From Actinobacillus sp. (GTDB lineage Bacteria; Pseudomonadota; Gammaproteobacteria; Enterobacterales; Pasteurellaceae), in assembly GCA_020026115.1 (NCBI GenBank), contig JAHHQY010000001.1, forward strand, positions 70,842 through 134,841: DNA of 64,000 nt. Reading direction: 5' to 3'. Position 1 is the first letter of the stretch. The number at the start of each line of letters is the position of its first letter. The translations under genes were made by a program, and so were the position numbers. The notes beneath the pieces were generated by a model. The model was not told where the DNA came from and did no database searches. It worked only from the letters and a program-made list of their open reading frames with translations. Shown here in pieces: positions 1 through 8,608 of the stretch.

Positions 1-49
1 CAAAAAGAAAGACAAAATAATATAAATAATAAAGGTTAGACCAAATCAT
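1..49 (-). CDS. tadB: TadB, Tad pilus inner-membrane platform protein (5' end only)
   Basis: Only the first 16 codons lie in the window; the gene runs off its left edge. The ATG (49-47) overlaps the tadA stop codon in the ATGA arrangement typical of translationally coupled genes. The visible residues, MIWSNLYYLYYFVFLF, are strongly hydrophobic, as expected for the first membrane segment of TadB. In known Tad loci tadB follows tadA directly, so the assignment rests mainly on position. TadB forms the inner-membrane platform with TadC on which the TadA ATPase acts. Confidence 0.55.
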   Translation of the reverse strand, partial: MIWSNLYYLYYFVFLF

Positions 50-1329
50 TCAAACTGGCTCCCGAAAATGCTGTTTAATTCATCAATTAAATTAAACATT
101 CTCGCTTGTTTCGTTACGATGGAGTTACTTAATAACCCATGATTTTTAAATTCACCTAAAATTTTGCCGTCTTTATCACGTTCGCGCGAGGCTTCATAAG
201 TAAAGATATCTTGCATAACAACGTTGCCTGATTCCATACCCATAATTTCAGTAATATTGATAATTTTGCGCGAGCCATCGTTTAAGCGAGTCGCTTGCAC
301 CACAATGTTAACCGCGGAGGTAATATGACGGCGGATCGCTTCAATAGGTAATTTGGCACTCGACATCATCACCATACTTTCTAAACGACCAATCGCATCA
401 CGCGGAGAGTTGGCGTGAAGGGTGGACATTGATCCATCGTGGCCGGTATTCATCGCTTGGAGCATTTGGAACGCTTCAGGGCCACGACATTCCCCAACGA
501 TAATACGCTCAGGGCGCATTCGTAAGGCGTTGATAACTAAATCCTGCATGGATACTTCACCGGTATGTTCTACGCCCGCGCTACGCGTTTCTAAACGAAC
601 GACATGGGGTTGGTGGAGTTTTAACTCGGCGGTATCTTCCAAAGTAATGACGCGTTCGGTTGGCGAAATATAGTTGGAAAGGGCGTTAAGCAGTGTTGTT
701 TTACCACTCCCTGTTCCCCCTGAAACAATAATATTCACCCTTGCACGAGCAGCGATAATTAAAAAGTTCGCCATTTCTAAAGACATCGAGCCGTATTTCA
801 ATAAATCTTGCAAAGATTTTTTCGAGTGGCTGAATTTACGAATAGAAAGCGAGGTGCCATCTAAAGCGATAGGGGCGACCACCACATTTAAACGGCTTCC
901 ATCAGGCAGACGGCTATCCACTAAAGGCGAGCTATCATCAATACGGCGTCCAACTTGAGAAACCATACGGCGGGCAATATCCGTTAATTGCTCGTTAGAA
1001 AGAAAATATTTATTGGTTTTCTCAAGGACACCTGCGCGTTCGACCCAAATATCATTAGGGCCGTTAACTAAAATATCATTAACACTTTCATCTTCCATTA
1101 ACTCACGCAAAGGGCCGTAACCGTCAATTTCATCGGCAATCAGTTCGGCCATGCTGTAAGCGTCAGAAGCGGGAAGGTACAAATTATTATCGCTAGCAAA
1201 GCTGTATAAAATCTGCACCAGTTCTTCTATCATTTTATTGGGTTCTTTTTGCAAGTTATCGAGTTTTTCAACTTTCAGATTGCTTAAAACCCCATTACGT
1301 AAAACGAGCTGTTGTTCACGAGTGAGCAT
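46..1329 (-). CDS. tadA: TadA, Flp pilus assembly ATPase
   Basis: Secretion ATPase of the type II/IV secretion family (CpaF/TadA subgroup) that powers Flp pilus assembly at the inner membrane. The 427-residue protein shows a Walker A box GGTGSGKT at 204-211, a Walker B-like IIVGE at 276-280 ending in the catalytic Glu, and the His box TGHDGSMSTLHAN at 295-307. It lacks the tetracysteine zinc motif of GspE/PilB ATPases, which fits TadA. It lies 2 bases after tadZ and overlaps tadB, in the standard Tad order. The length matches family members of about 420-430 residues. Confidence 0.95.
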   Translation of the reverse strand: MLTREQQLVLRNGVLSNLKVEKLDNLQKEPNKMIEELVQILYSFASDNNLYLPASDAYSMAELIADEIDGYGPLRELMEDESVNDILVNGPNDIWVERAGVLEKTNKYFLSNEQLTDIARRMVSQVGRRIDDSSPLVDSRLPDGSRLNVVVAPIALDGTSLSIRKFSHSKKSLQDLLKYGSMSLEMANFLIIAARARVNIIVSGGTGSGKTTLLNALSNYISPTERVITLEDTAELKLHQPHVVRLETRSAGVEHTGEVSMQDLVINALRMRPERIIVGECRGPEAFQMLQAMNTGHDGSMSTLHANSPRDAIGRLESMVMMSSAKLPIEAIRRHITSAVNIVVQATRLNDGSRKIINITEIMGMESGNVVMQDIFTYEASRERDKDGKILGEFKNHGLLSNSIVTKQARMFNLIDELNSIFGSQFE

Positions 1330-1331
1330 GA

Positions 1332-2447
1332 TTATTTACCTAACAATAATTTTTTGAAAATATTACTAAAAGATATTTTGGATTTTTCTTGACGAGAAAT
1401 CACCCCGATCGCTTTCATACTTAAAATACGAAATGCTTTTTTCTCAAGGCGAGAAAGTTTAATCGCTAACACGCTTTTTGCCGTTGTTTTGGCAATGTGC
1501 GGAATAACCGCGTCCACATCACAGCCTAGTAAATCTTGCACATCGCTTACGGACATAGAACGTGAATGTTCAACGTTAATATCGGAAATGACCACGAAAG
1601 TACGTAAAGGTTTATTTAATTTACTGCGCGCGCGATCGCAGTCATCTAAAAAGCGTTTAGCAATACGTAAAGAGTTAACCGTACGTTCTACAACTAAAAT
1701 AAAGGTGTTGGCTTTATCAATCAGCTCAGGGTATTGAGATTTATGCGTATGGTAAATCGGATAGTCATTTACAATAAAGTTATAACGCTCTAAATCCGCC
1801 GGCGGTAAATCTTCAAAATCGCCCATGTATAAATCTAAGTTGGGTAATAATTCCAAGACATCGCCTTGCAGTTTTTTATCAAACATTAAATCTAAATCTT
1901 GTGTTCCTAAACGGCTTTGAGCCATTAAAGTTGGCACGCGTTTATGTAAACCGATGTTATGGGCAAGTTGGGCGCAAATAAAACTCGCCCCAATTCCGCC
2001 TTTACAAGAAAGCACATTTAAACGCACGGTACGACGTGTTTTAGGAATGGATACCGTATTATAAATAATGCGATCCATTAAGTTGTTGAGCTGATAATTG
2101 GTATTAAAGTATAAAATATCACGCTCAGCTAAGCGTTGCGCTAAAGAGATAGAATCGCTATCGCCAACTAAACAGCACCAAATATTTTGTGGCACAATAG
2201 AATTTACACGTTCACTAATGCGAGAGACATTGTCATCATCGTGAATATCAATAATCACGCCGACCGTTTCACAAGAATCAAGAGAAACTTCTTCACTGTA
2301 AAAAGGGGCGTTAATGATATCCACATATTCAACACCGCGCGCACGCAGTAATTCGGATACTTCTTTTTGTATTTTTGGGTTATCAGAAACCACGGCAACT
2401 TTGCGCACGCTGTGGTTTATAGGCTGTTCCGTATCTAGCAATAACAT
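1332..2447 (-). CDS. tadZ: TadZ, Tad pilus localisation protein (MinD/ParA-like)
   Basis: TadZ is an atypical MinD/ParA-superfamily protein that marks the polar site where the Tad machine assembles. The 371-residue product has an N-terminal receiver-like region (about 15-130; VAVVSDNPKIQKE near the start) and a C-terminal ParA-like fold beginning around 140. The deviant Walker A reads CKGGIGASF at 148-156; a conventional ParA box would have GKT, and the loss of the second Lys/Thr is typical of the TadZ family. It lies between rcpB and tadA, in the canonical order. The ATG at 2447 follows a GGAG-type ribosome-binding site. Confidence 0.9.
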   Translation of the reverse strand: MLLLDTEQPINHSVRKVAVVSDNPKIQKEVSELLRARGVEYVDIINAPFYSEEVSLDSCETVGVIIDIHDDDNVSRISERVNSIVPQNIWCCLVGDSDSISLAQRLAERDILYFNTNYQLNNLMDRIIYNTVSIPKTRRTVRLNVLSCKGGIGASFICAQLAHNIGLHKRVPTLMAQSRLGTQDLDLMFDKKLQGDVLELLPNLDLYMGDFEDLPPADLERYNFIVNDYPIYHTHKSQYPELIDKANTFILVVERTVNSLRIAKRFLDDCDRARSKLNKPLRTFVVISDINVEHSRSMSVSDVQDLLGCDVDAVIPHIAKTTAKSVLAIKLSRLEKKAFRILSMKAIGVISRQEKSKISFSNIFKKLLLGK

Positions 2448-2480
2448 CTGTTATTTCTCCTCTCTCTTATTATTTTATTT

Positions 2481-2924
2481 TTAATTTACGGATTGTAAAC
2501 GATACTCACTGCGAGTTGCACAATAGCTGTGATAGTCGCCATCGCAGTAAATGGGTAATTTGGCGAATTTTTTCACTTCAACGACCACAGGATAAAGCGG
2601 GTAGTTTTGTGCAACGAAATGAATATTTTCGGCGCGAACACCCAAAGTTAATAAATCCTGTTTAATTTGTTGCGCAAGATTGAGTTGTTTTGGCGCATAA
2701 ACAAGACGAAATGTTTGGTTGATTTGGCTACCCACGGCAAAACGTAATTGTTGTTGTAATGTCATCAGGTTTTCAGGCGCCGTATGCGCGAGTACAAAAG
2801 TTTGCGTTTGTTGTACTAACGGGGCAAATTCACTTTGCGTTGGCAAAACCGCTTTATGAGACATTGTGGCAAAAACAGGTAAAGCACAAGTGGTCATTAA
2901 GATTGCAACAAGAAGGTTTCTCAT
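2481..2924 (-). CDS. rcpB: RcpB, Tad pilus outer-membrane-associated protein
   Basis: A 147-residue exported protein with a clear signal peptide (about 1-19, ending VFATM or nearby). RcpB is thought to work with the RcpA secretin, possibly gating it; its fold resembles OmpA/CpaD-like periplasmic proteins, but I see no diagnostic motif and the name rests on position and size. Four Cys residues include two near the C terminus (IYCDG, SYCAT) that could form a disulphide. The start overlaps the rcpA stop as ATGA, so translation is coupled. A copy of the dispersed TTCGGCGCGA motif lies inside it at 2628-2637. Confidence 0.8.
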   Translation of the reverse strand: MRNLLVAILMTTCALPVFATMSHKAVLPTQSEFAPLVQQTQTFVLAHTAPENLMTLQQQLRFAVGSQINQTFRLVYAPKQLNLAQQIKQDLLTLGVRAENIHFVAQNYPLYPVVVEVKKFAKLPIYCDGDYHSYCATRSEYRLQSVN

Positions 2925-4267
2925 TGAATAAATCCTCCACGTTGGAAAAAGTTAGTCACTTGCGTGCGGTCATAAAGTTTACGCACCGCTTTCGTGTTAA
3001 AGAATTGCTCGTAAACATTATATTCTTGTAAATCCGGATAAACGATGTCTTTTTCTGAAACAGGGTGAACTAAATTCACCGTAGCCACCACGACTAACTC
3101 TTTATCTTCTTTATGTGTCGTAGACTGACGGAAAAATGCACCAATAATCGGTAAATCGCCTAAAAATGGCACTTTGTTTAAGCCATCTTGATTGCGGGAA
3201 TGATATAAACCGCCGATGATAAAACTTTCGCCGTTCGCAATTTCAAAAATAGAATTTGCGGATTTGTTTGAAATAATCGGGAATTGGCCAGTTCCAGGGA
3301 CAATATCCGATACGCTTTGGTCTAAGGCAATACGCACGCGGTTATTAGGCTGAATTTTTGCCCCAACGGTTAAGCGAATACCGTAATTTTTATATTCAAT
3401 AGAAGGATTGTTGTTATCATCGCGCGTTGGAATGGCAATTTCGCCCCCAAGGTTAATGTGTGCCGTTTCGCCATTGAGCATAGAAACATTGGGTTCCGCT
3501 AAAACTTTACCGTTAGCTTCATTATTTAAAGCGTTAATAAACCCGCTTAAGCCATTGGCGCTAATAAATTTAATGGAAGTCGCACCAGAAGAGGTAAAAG
3601 CGAAATCGCTAAAACGTAAGTCACGCACGCCTTGTAATAAATTACCACCAGGTTGTTCCCAGTTAATGCCTAATTCTTCTTTTAAAGATTTATTCACTTC
3701 AACCACAGAAAGTTTCACATTGATGAGCGTTGAGCTGTCTAATTTGGCATTGTTAATAATGTTTGGGTATTCCTTATGGTTTAAGAAATAATAAGACATA
3801 CCGCCCACATCGCGTTGTAATTCTATTGGTTTTTCGCCCATGGCCGCACCCACTAAATTTAAGGTGTTTTCTAATTCCGTATCCGATTTCGCGCGACCTT
3901 CTAACACATAAGCCTGACCTACGCGTTTAATGCGTAAATGGCTATTAGGGAATTGTAATTTAAGTTGTTCGTTGGTGTGCGCTAAGTCGTTAAAGCCACT
4001 ATTAACAAAAACAATGTCGTCCATTAAAGGCTTGTCATCTTTCCCTAAAACAGAAAGATTGACAGAACCTGCGCTTTTTCCCGTAAGGATAAAGGCCGTA
4101 TCGGATAAAAGTTGATAATTCGCTACCGCAGGGTCGGAGATAAAAATGGTATCAATCGGCGCTTTGGTGTGAATGGTTTGGCTTTTGCCGACCTTTAAAT
4201 ATAAGGTTTGCGCAAAAAGCGAGCTCGAAAAAAAGGCGAGCAAGAAAATAGCAAAAAATCGACGCAT
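2921..4267 (-). CDS. rcpA: RcpA, Tad pilus secretin (CpaC family)
   Basis: Outer-membrane secretin ring through which the Flp pilus exits. The 448-residue protein has a signal peptide (MRRFFAIFLLAFFSSSLFA), an N-terminal pilus-assembly domain (about 20-110, with KVGKSQTI and an SDPAVANY stretch) and a C-terminal secretin domain (about 250-420) with the family-like segments VLAEPNVSMLNGE, NYGIRLTVGAKI, GESFIIGGLY and VPFLGDLPIIGAFFR. It sits 5 bases after rcpC and overlaps rcpB. Length and domain order fit CpaC/RcpA. Confidence 0.95.
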   Translation of the reverse strand: MRRFFAIFLLAFFSSSLFAQTLYLKVGKSQTIHTKAPIDTIFISDPAVANYQLLSDTAFILTGKSAGSVNLSVLGKDDKPLMDDIVFVNSGFNDLAHTNEQLKLQFPNSHLRIKRVGQAYVLEGRAKSDTELENTLNLVGAAMGEKPIELQRDVGGMSYYFLNHKEYPNIINNAKLDSSTLINVKLSVVEVNKSLKEELGINWEQPGGNLLQGVRDLRFSDFAFTSSGATSIKFISANGLSGFINALNNEANGKVLAEPNVSMLNGETAHINLGGEIAIPTRDDNNNPSIEYKNYGIRLTVGAKIQPNNRVRIALDQSVSDIVPGTGQFPIISNKSANSIFEIANGESFIIGGLYHSRNQDGLNKVPFLGDLPIIGAFFRQSTTHKEDKELVVVATVNLVHPVSEKDIVYPDLQEYNVYEQFFNTKAVRKLYDRTQVTNFFQRGGFIQ

Positions 4268-4272
4268 GAGAA

Positions 4273-5067
4273 TTAACCTCTTAATTTACGAATAATAATA
4301 CCTTTTGAGTTGACAGGTTCTGGTTTAACAGAAGGTAAAATCAACAAACGGGTACCATGGGGGAAAGAATAAATGTGTGGCAGTTGTTCTTTTTTTATAC
4401 GCACTAACACATCGGCAATAATGGCTCGGCGGTCTTGACGCTCTTCTTCAAGGTGAAATTTATTGACTTTCAACACTAAAGCGTGATCGATCATTTTAAC
4501 GATATGGCCGTGCAAAGTTTCATAATTATCGCCGGCTAATTCCGCATAAATGTTCACAAAATCACCAGCGCGTAAAGAATGCATTAAATATTCGTCCCGT
4601 TTCGCAATTCCCACTTCAAAAGCCACTTCTGAATTGGAATTTAAGGTACGACGAATAAAATCGTTATCATCAGGCGGTGTTAAATCGTGAATATTGATTA
4701 AATTGCCTTTAGGAATATTGTAGTCCAGCAAATAACCGGTAATATCTTTTTTTTCATTTAATAAATAACTTAAGTCAAAAGAAAGCATAGGCGTGTCTTT
4801 TGGGTTATCTTTTCCTTCTTCAATGTAAAGGGATTTGGTTTCCACTTCGTAAGATGTTTGTGCAATCAAATGACCTTCTTTGAGGTTTTCTGTGGCACGA
4901 GCAACACGAATAACCACATGTTTTATTGGTTTTTTCTTCGGTACTGTTTGTTCCACGATGTTTTCTTGCGAAGGTGCCGGTGCTTGTTCACCCGGCATTA
5001 AAAAAAGCCCTGCAATTCCCGCCCCCAAAATTAGGAAAGAGAAAATAAATAACACACGATAATTCAT
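4273..5067 (-). CDS. rcpC: RcpC, Tad pilus periplasmic protein (CpaB family)
   Basis: A 264-residue protein of the CpaB/RcpC family, anchored by one N-terminal membrane segment (about 4-25) followed by a Pro- and Lys-rich linker and a SAF-like domain (about 50-125: VARATENLKEGHLI and FDLSYLLNEKKDITGYLL). The C-terminal part carries the RcpC domain with LRAGDFVNIYAEL and a basic end (IIIRKLRG). In Aggregatibacter RcpC is needed for pilus stability or modification of Flp1; that is family knowledge, not visible here. It lies 14 bases after tadV and 5 bases before rcpA. Confidence 0.9.
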   Translation of the reverse strand: MNYRVLFIFSFLILGAGIAGLFLMPGEQAPAPSQENIVEQTVPKKKPIKHVVIRVARATENLKEGHLIAQTSYEVETKSLYIEEGKDNPKDTPMLSFDLSYLLNEKKDITGYLLDYNIPKGNLINIHDLTPPDDNDFIRRTLNSNSEVAFEVGIAKRDEYLMHSLRAGDFVNIYAELAGDNYETLHGHIVKMIDHALVLKVNKFHLEEERQDRRAIIADVLVRIKKEQLPHIYSFPHGTRLLILPSVKPEPVNSKGIIIRKLRG

Positions 5068-5081
5068 GATGTCCTCAGTGA

Positions 5082-5522
5082 TTAACTAAAAAAAATTGTT
5101 GGATAATTTAATAAACAAAAATGTAATAAAAAGCCTAAACTTATGGCAACGCCATAGGGTAAACCTTGTTGTTTTATGTTTTGTCTAAAAAACACCCAGC
5201 CTATAAGTATTAAACCCAAGCCAAAACAGCTTGTGAAAAATAAAAACCAAATTTCCGTTTCCCTTGGCACGGCGAACATTAAAGCCGTCAGCAATTTCAC
5301 ATCGCCTGCGCCAATCACGCCTAAACTAAATAAGCCAAAGCCCAGCACTAAGCAGAGGATCGCCCCTAAGTAAAAAATTTGTCCGTAGGCGCAAAAACTT
5401 AAGGCCATAGCCAAAGGGGCAACTATGAACACAAAGCGGTTGGCTAAGGTTCTTTGCGTGATATCCGTATAGGAAAGATAAAGCAGTAAAAGGCTGATTA
5501 AGCCCAGTAAAAAAAGTGTCAT
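5082..5522 (-). CDS. tadV: TadV, prepilin peptidase of the Tad pilus
   Basis: Aspartyl prepilin peptidase (A24 family) that removes the leader from Flp prepilins in the inner membrane. I start it at the ATG at 5522, giving 146 residues, the family size. The two catalytic aspartates are then D20 (SYTDITQR) and D74 in the signature GAGDVK. About five membrane segments are visible and there is no N-terminal methylase domain, as expected for TadV. The frame stays open to 5609, but that extension would be encoded by the terminator hairpin at 5589-5618, so it is not credible. Confidence 0.9.
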   Translation of the reverse strand: MTLFLLGLISLLLLYLSYTDITQRTLANRFVFIVAPLAMALSFCAYGQIFYLGAILCLVLGFGLFSLGVIGAGDVKLLTALMFAVPRETEIWFLFFTSCFGLGLILIGWVFFRQNIKQQGLPYGVAISLGFLLHFCLLNYPTIFFS

Positions 5523-5580
5523 TTTATGTTTTCTTAATCGGTTAATTTCTTGGACGACAATTTTTCGGCGCAAGAGAGTG

Positions 5581-5618
5581 TAAAAAAAATTACTTCTTTG
5601 CCAAAACAAAGAAGTAAT
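5581..5618 (-). terminator. Rho-independent terminator after the flp2-like gene
   Basis: Twelve-base perfect arms (5589-5600 and 5607-5618) with a 6-base loop, followed on the minus strand by eight T residues. It lies between the flp2-like gene and tadV. Two smaller hairpins (AATCGAA/TTCGATT at 5621-5638 and TAACCC/GGGTTA from about 5645) precede it in the same direction. It should stop most transcripts before tadV, so the machinery genes depend on readthrough or a promoter near 5525-5580. Confidence 0.8.
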
Positions 5619-5674
5619 GCAATCGAAACGGTTCGATTTTTGTTTAACCCAAGCTAAGGCTTAAAAAGTTAGGG

Positions 5675-6346
5675 TTAAAAATAGCGTGAAACCTGTTGTT
5701 TAATTTTTTCATCGCTCAAGCTATTAAATTTTTTGTAATTCTGACGAATTTCTTTCAGAACATGTTGTTCAACAAACTGATGTTTTTTTTCTGTTTCTGT
5801 TTTCGCATGAGAGCCGTCGGTGATTAAATCATAAATTTTATAAAAATTTTCTTTAACAACACATTTGCCTTTTTCAAAGCCTTTTTTCCAAAAAGACGAG
5901 CTATAACGATTATTTTTACAGTTATCTAAAAAATCATAATCTGAAGCAACTTCTTGCGTAAGTTTTTGTACGGTATTTTCAAAATCTTTAAGAAAGGCTA
6001 AACGGCGCGCTTCCGCTTCTCTGGCGGCAGCGTCGCACCATTGTCCTTGGCCGTTCGTACATTCCACTTTAATATCCAGCTCATCAGATAAAGGCTCGTA
6101 AGCGAGAGCAGGGCGTTCTTTTTGGTTGCATTGTTCAAAATCGATGCGATCTAAGTCATCAGGGCCATCAAATTCGTTTATCATTTGATAGCTTAACTCG
6201 CAACTTTTATTGTCTAAAGTTGGCGCAAGGCCGTTTTGACCGAAAAAATAAACGGCGATAAAGCCGGCTAAAATAAAAGCGAGTAGGGCGTATTCCACCG
6301 CGGTCACGCCGTGGTTGGCACGCAAAAAACGGGAAAAGTTTGGCAT
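5675..6346 (-). CDS. Flp2-like prepilin with a long C-terminal domain
   Basis: The N terminus is a Tad-type prepilin: a short basic leader, the processing site G15-V16 and the conserved Glu/Tyr pair (GVTAVEYALLAF; E20, Y21, numbered from the unused GTG at 6352) followed by a hydrophobic helix. Flp pilins are normally 50-80 residues; this product is 223, with about 190 residues after the helix, acidic then basic, with Cys at CELS, QCNQ, VECTN, QWCD, DNCKN and GKCVV. Such prepilin-like proteins with large heads (TadE/TadF-like pseudopilins) can act as tip or minor subunits, so that is an alternative to flp2. I chose the ATG at 6346 because AGGAG lies seven bases upstream; the GTG at 6352 lacks good spacing. 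Confidence 0.75.
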   Translation of the reverse strand: MPNFSRFLRANHGVTAVEYALLAFILAGFIAVYFFGQNGLAPTLDNKSCELSYQMINEFDGPDDLDRIDFEQCNQKERPALAYEPLSDELDIKVECTNGQGQWCDAAAREAEARRLAFLKDFENTVQKLTQEVASDYDFLDNCKNNRYSSSFWKKGFEKGKCVVKENFYKIYDLITDGSHAKTETEKKHQFVEQHVLKEIRQNYKKFNSLSDEKIKQQVSRYF

Positions 6347-6511
6347 AAGCACTCCTGTGCAGTGGGAGACAAGGTTGTAAAAGAGCAGAAAAGCATATTT
6401 TTTTGCACAAAAAGTGTAGAAAAAGGCTCGTTAATGACGAAAAACAAAGGAAAATAGGCAAAAATTGTTTTTGCGTTTTTAACTTTTGCACAAGTTTAAA
6501 AAGCTTTCAAA

Positions 6512-6532
6512 AAAGCTCGCCTAAGCGAGCTT
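6512..6532 (-). terminator. Rho-independent terminator after flp1
   Basis: Arms AAGCTCGC (6513-6520) and GCGAGCTT (6525-6532) with a 4-base loop, followed on the minus strand by a run of T. A second hairpin with 11-base arms (6557-6567 and 6579-6589) lies just upstream, directly after the flp1 stop, and may protect the flp1 3' end from exonucleases. Together they would leave a short, stable and abundant flp1 transcript. Confidence 0.8.
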
Positions 6533-6602
6533 AATGAAATCATTCATCCGACAACAAAGGCTTTAAAACAAGCTTTCGTTTAAAGCCTTGTCAGAAAAGG
6601 TA

Positions 6603-6842
6603 TTAAGATTTTGGTTTAAGTGTATGTGCATCATCAGTAGCTTTAGCTGTACCTACATTAATCTCGTTAATTGTAGAATGAAGGGTTGTAACTTTCTTTT
6701 CCATGGCTGGAACAATGTTATCTTTGAATGCCCAAATAACGAAAGCAGCCATAACAAGTGCGATTAAACCGTATTCGATAGCGGTTACACCAGATTGGTC
6801 TTTTTTGAATGAGCGTAAAGCTTTACGTAAAGCGTTTAGCAT
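6603..6842 (-). CDS. flp1: Flp1, major Tad pilin
   Basis: Major fimbrial subunit of the Flp pilus. The 79-residue prepilin has a basic leader (MLNALRKALRSFKKDQSG), the processing site G18-V19, and the conserved E23-Y24 in VTAIEYGL followed by a single hydrophobic helix (about 25-45), so the mature pilin is about 61 residues, as usual for Flp. TadV would cut it. It is first in the Tad locus, preceded by a GGAGAG ribosome-binding site and followed by two hairpins that separate it from the rest, consistent with the high expression a major pilin needs. Confidence 0.93.
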   Translation of the reverse strand: MLNALRKALRSFKKDQSGVTAIEYGLIALVMAAFVIWAFKDNIVPAMEKKVTTLHSTINEINVGTAKATDDAHTLKPKS

Positions 6843-7254
6843 GATTTTCTCTCCGAGGTTGTTTAAAAAGTATAAAATTTCATTGTGTTTTTAAACCAAA
6901 TAGTTAAAGGTTGGTTTAATGGGCGCACATTCTACTTAAGTAGTACAAAAGGCGTCAATACAGAAAAAGCAAAATACCCACAAAAAGGTAAGCAAAAAAG
7001 AGCAAAAATAATTTAAAAGAGTTATTCCATACCTAAGATATGGTATTTTTTGTAGCTTTTGGGCGATTTTTTTTAATAAATCGCGCAGATTGTTGCAAAA
7101 AAAAGTAATTTTTTTTTGAAACTTCTTTTTTTTTAGACGTCTTAAAAAAAACAAAAACAGTAAAAAAATTTAAAGAAAAAAGGAAAAAGGGCGAAAAAAT
7201 TTAATGAAAAGGGGAAAAAGATTGAAAATATTTTTTTTCGGCGCGAGTTGAAAT
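6843..7254. other. AT-rich intergenic region upstream of the Tad locus
   Basis: About 410 bases, largely A- and T-tracts, between flp1 and the yci genes. It must hold the flp1 promoter, but I cannot place a convincing -35/-10 pair. A small inverted repeat (CCATA/TATGG) lies near 7026-7042, and one copy of the dispersed core motif is at 7237-7246. Phased A/T tracts of this kind are often intrinsically curved or bound by H-NS; that is inference. I see no credible gene in it. Confidence 0.5.
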
Positions 7255-7286
7255 AAAAAAAAACCATAGCCTTAAGACTATGGTTT
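7254..7286 (-). terminator. Rho-independent terminator of the yciC-yciB-yciA-yciI operon
   Basis: Arms AAACCATAG (7261-7269) and CTATGGTTT (7278-7286), followed on the minus strand by a run of T (the A-run at 7252-7260). It lies about 20 bases after the yciI stop. Confidence 0.8.
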
Positions 7287-7309
7287 GAAAAAATTCCATT
7301 TTGAAGAAT

Positions 7310-7606
7310 TTAGAAAACTTTTAAGAAAGGTTTTACGATAACCTCGCCATAAACGCCCGCTTCAACGTAAGGATCTTCTTTCGCCCAAGCTTTGGCTTCT
7401 TCTAAACTTGCAAATTGTGCAATCACCGTTGAACCGCTAAAGCCGGCTTCTTTTGGCGTTTCGCTATCAATGGCAGGGTTTGGCCCTGCGGTGAGTAAAC
7501 GATTTTCCGCTTGTAAGGCTTTAAGGCGGGCTAAGTGACTTTCACGCACGGCAAGGCGTTGTTCTAAAGTGTTAGGTTTGTCTTGAGCAAAAATAACGTA
7601 ATACAT
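7310..7606 (-). CDS. yciI: YciI family protein
   Basis: A 98-residue cytosolic protein of the YciI family (ferredoxin-like, dimeric; biochemical role not established). It has the conserved [20 protein letters not shown] and [10 protein letters not shown] segments, including the His-Asp pair suggested as a catalytic dyad in the family. I start at the ATG at 7606 because E. coli YciI has exactly this N terminus and length; an upstream ATG at 7627 would overlap the end of yciA. Last gene of the yciC-yciB-yciA-yciI operon. Confidence 0.88.
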   Translation of the reverse strand: MYYVIFAQDKPNTLEQRLAVRESHLARLKALQAENRLLTAGPNPAIDSETPKEAGFSGSTVIAQFASLEEAKAWAKEDPYVEAGVYGEVIVKPFLKVF

Positions 7607-7619
7607 AGGTTCTCCAAAT

Positions 7620-8060
7620 TTAAGCATTTAAGGCGCGGTCTAAATCCGCGTTGTTTTCTCTTGGTACGGCACGAGGACGCCCTTCAGGGTCAACGGCCAC
7701 ATAAGTGAAAATGGCTTCAGTAACTTGATAGCGTTTGCCAATTGGCTCGCTTGCGACTTTTTTCACCCAAATTTCCAATTTAATTTTAATGGAAGAGCGA
7801 CCCACCGCTAAGCATTTGCCATAACAACAAACAACATCGCCAACGGCAACAGGGTGGTGAAAAATAATATTTTCAACAGAAACCGTTACCACGCGACCGC
7901 GGGCGATTTCTTTCGCTAAAATGGCTCCGCCTAAGTCCATTTGCGACATAATCCAGCCACCGAAAATATCGCCCGCTGCGTTGGTGTCTGATGGCATCGC
8001 CACTGTGCGTAATAGCACATCGCTTTTACTACATTGATAATTGTGAGAAGTTGCACTCAT
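7620..8060 (-). CDS. yciA: YciA acyl-CoA thioesterase
   Basis: Hot-dog-fold acyl-CoA thioester hydrolase with broad chain-length specificity, about 146 residues. The family stretch [26 protein letters not shown] at about 24-49 contains the catalytic Asn and Asp region, and the later [14 protein letters not shown] segment fits YciA/BACH thioesterases. It sits 2 bases downstream of yciB and 13 bases before yciI in a tight minus-strand operon, an association with the membrane proteins YciB and YciC that is conserved in enterics and Haemophilus. Confidence 0.93.
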   Translation of the reverse strand: MSATSHNYQCSKSDVLLRTVAMPSDTNAAGDIFGGWIMSQMDLGGAILAKEIARGRVVTVSVENIIFHHPVAVGDVVCCYGKCLAVGRSSIKIKLEIWVKKVASEPIGKRYQVTEAIFTYVAVDPEGRPRAVPRENNADLDRALNA

Positions 8061-8062
8061 TT

Positions 8063-8608
8063 TTATTTCCTTTTAGTTTCTTCGTGCGGAAGATAACGGT
8101 AAATATAAACGCCAGTAATGAGCGTTGCACATAAAGTTAAACCAATTGTCCCAAAGGTTTTAAAATTCACCCAAAGATCATCGGAAAGATATTGGCTAAT
8201 GTAAAGATTAAGTAACATACAAAGGGTAAAAAAGCCCACCCAGCCTAAATTGATTTTTTTCCAAACGTTTTCCGGCAAAGTGATTTCTTTACCCAGAATT
8301 TCGCGAATTAAATTGCGTTTAAATACATATTGGCTAATAAGTAGAATGCCGGCGAATAAAGCGTAAATTAAGGTGACTTTCCATTTTAGAAAATTAAGTT
8401 CATTAAAATAAGCCGTTAAAGAACCAAAAAAGATAACAGAAACGCCCATAATTAAGGCTTGTTTATCCACTTTTTTATAAATTAACTTTAATAAAATAAG
8501 TTGAATAAAAGTGGCCACACATAAAGTTAAAGCCGCCTCGCGAATACCAACGAATTTATAAACGGTAAAAAATAAAATTAAAGGAATAAAATCTAAAAGT
8601 TGTTTCAT
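8063..8608 (-). CDS. yciB: YciB (IspA), inner-membrane septation/envelope protein
   Basis: A 181-residue polytopic inner-membrane protein, with about five or six hydrophobic segments. The N-terminal [16 protein letters not shown] and later [11 protein letters not shown] are recognisable for the YciB/intracellular septation protein A family. It is linked to cell-envelope and divisome integrity; the molecular function is unknown. Its start codon overlaps the yciC stop by one base (TAATG), indicating translational coupling. Confidence 0.9.
   Translation of the reverse strand: MKQLLDFIPLILFFTVYKFVGIREAALTLCVATFIQLILLKLIYKKVDKQALIMGVSVIFFGSLTAYFNELNFLKWKVTLIYALFAGILLISQYVFKRNLIREILGKEITLPENVWKKINLGWVGFFTLCMLLNLYISQYLSDDLWVNFKTFGTIGLTLCATLITGVYIYRYLPHEETKRK

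Noticed and set aside
5523..5609. N-terminal extension of TadV to the ATG at 5609
   Set aside because: It would be encoded by a 12-bp-stem terminator and gives a length and N terminus unlike the family.
6936..7154. 72-codon open frame on the minus strand in the AT-rich region upstream of flp1
   Set aside because: Low-complexity Lys/Phe/Leu composition from A/T tracts, no ribosome-binding site of note and no recognisable domain.
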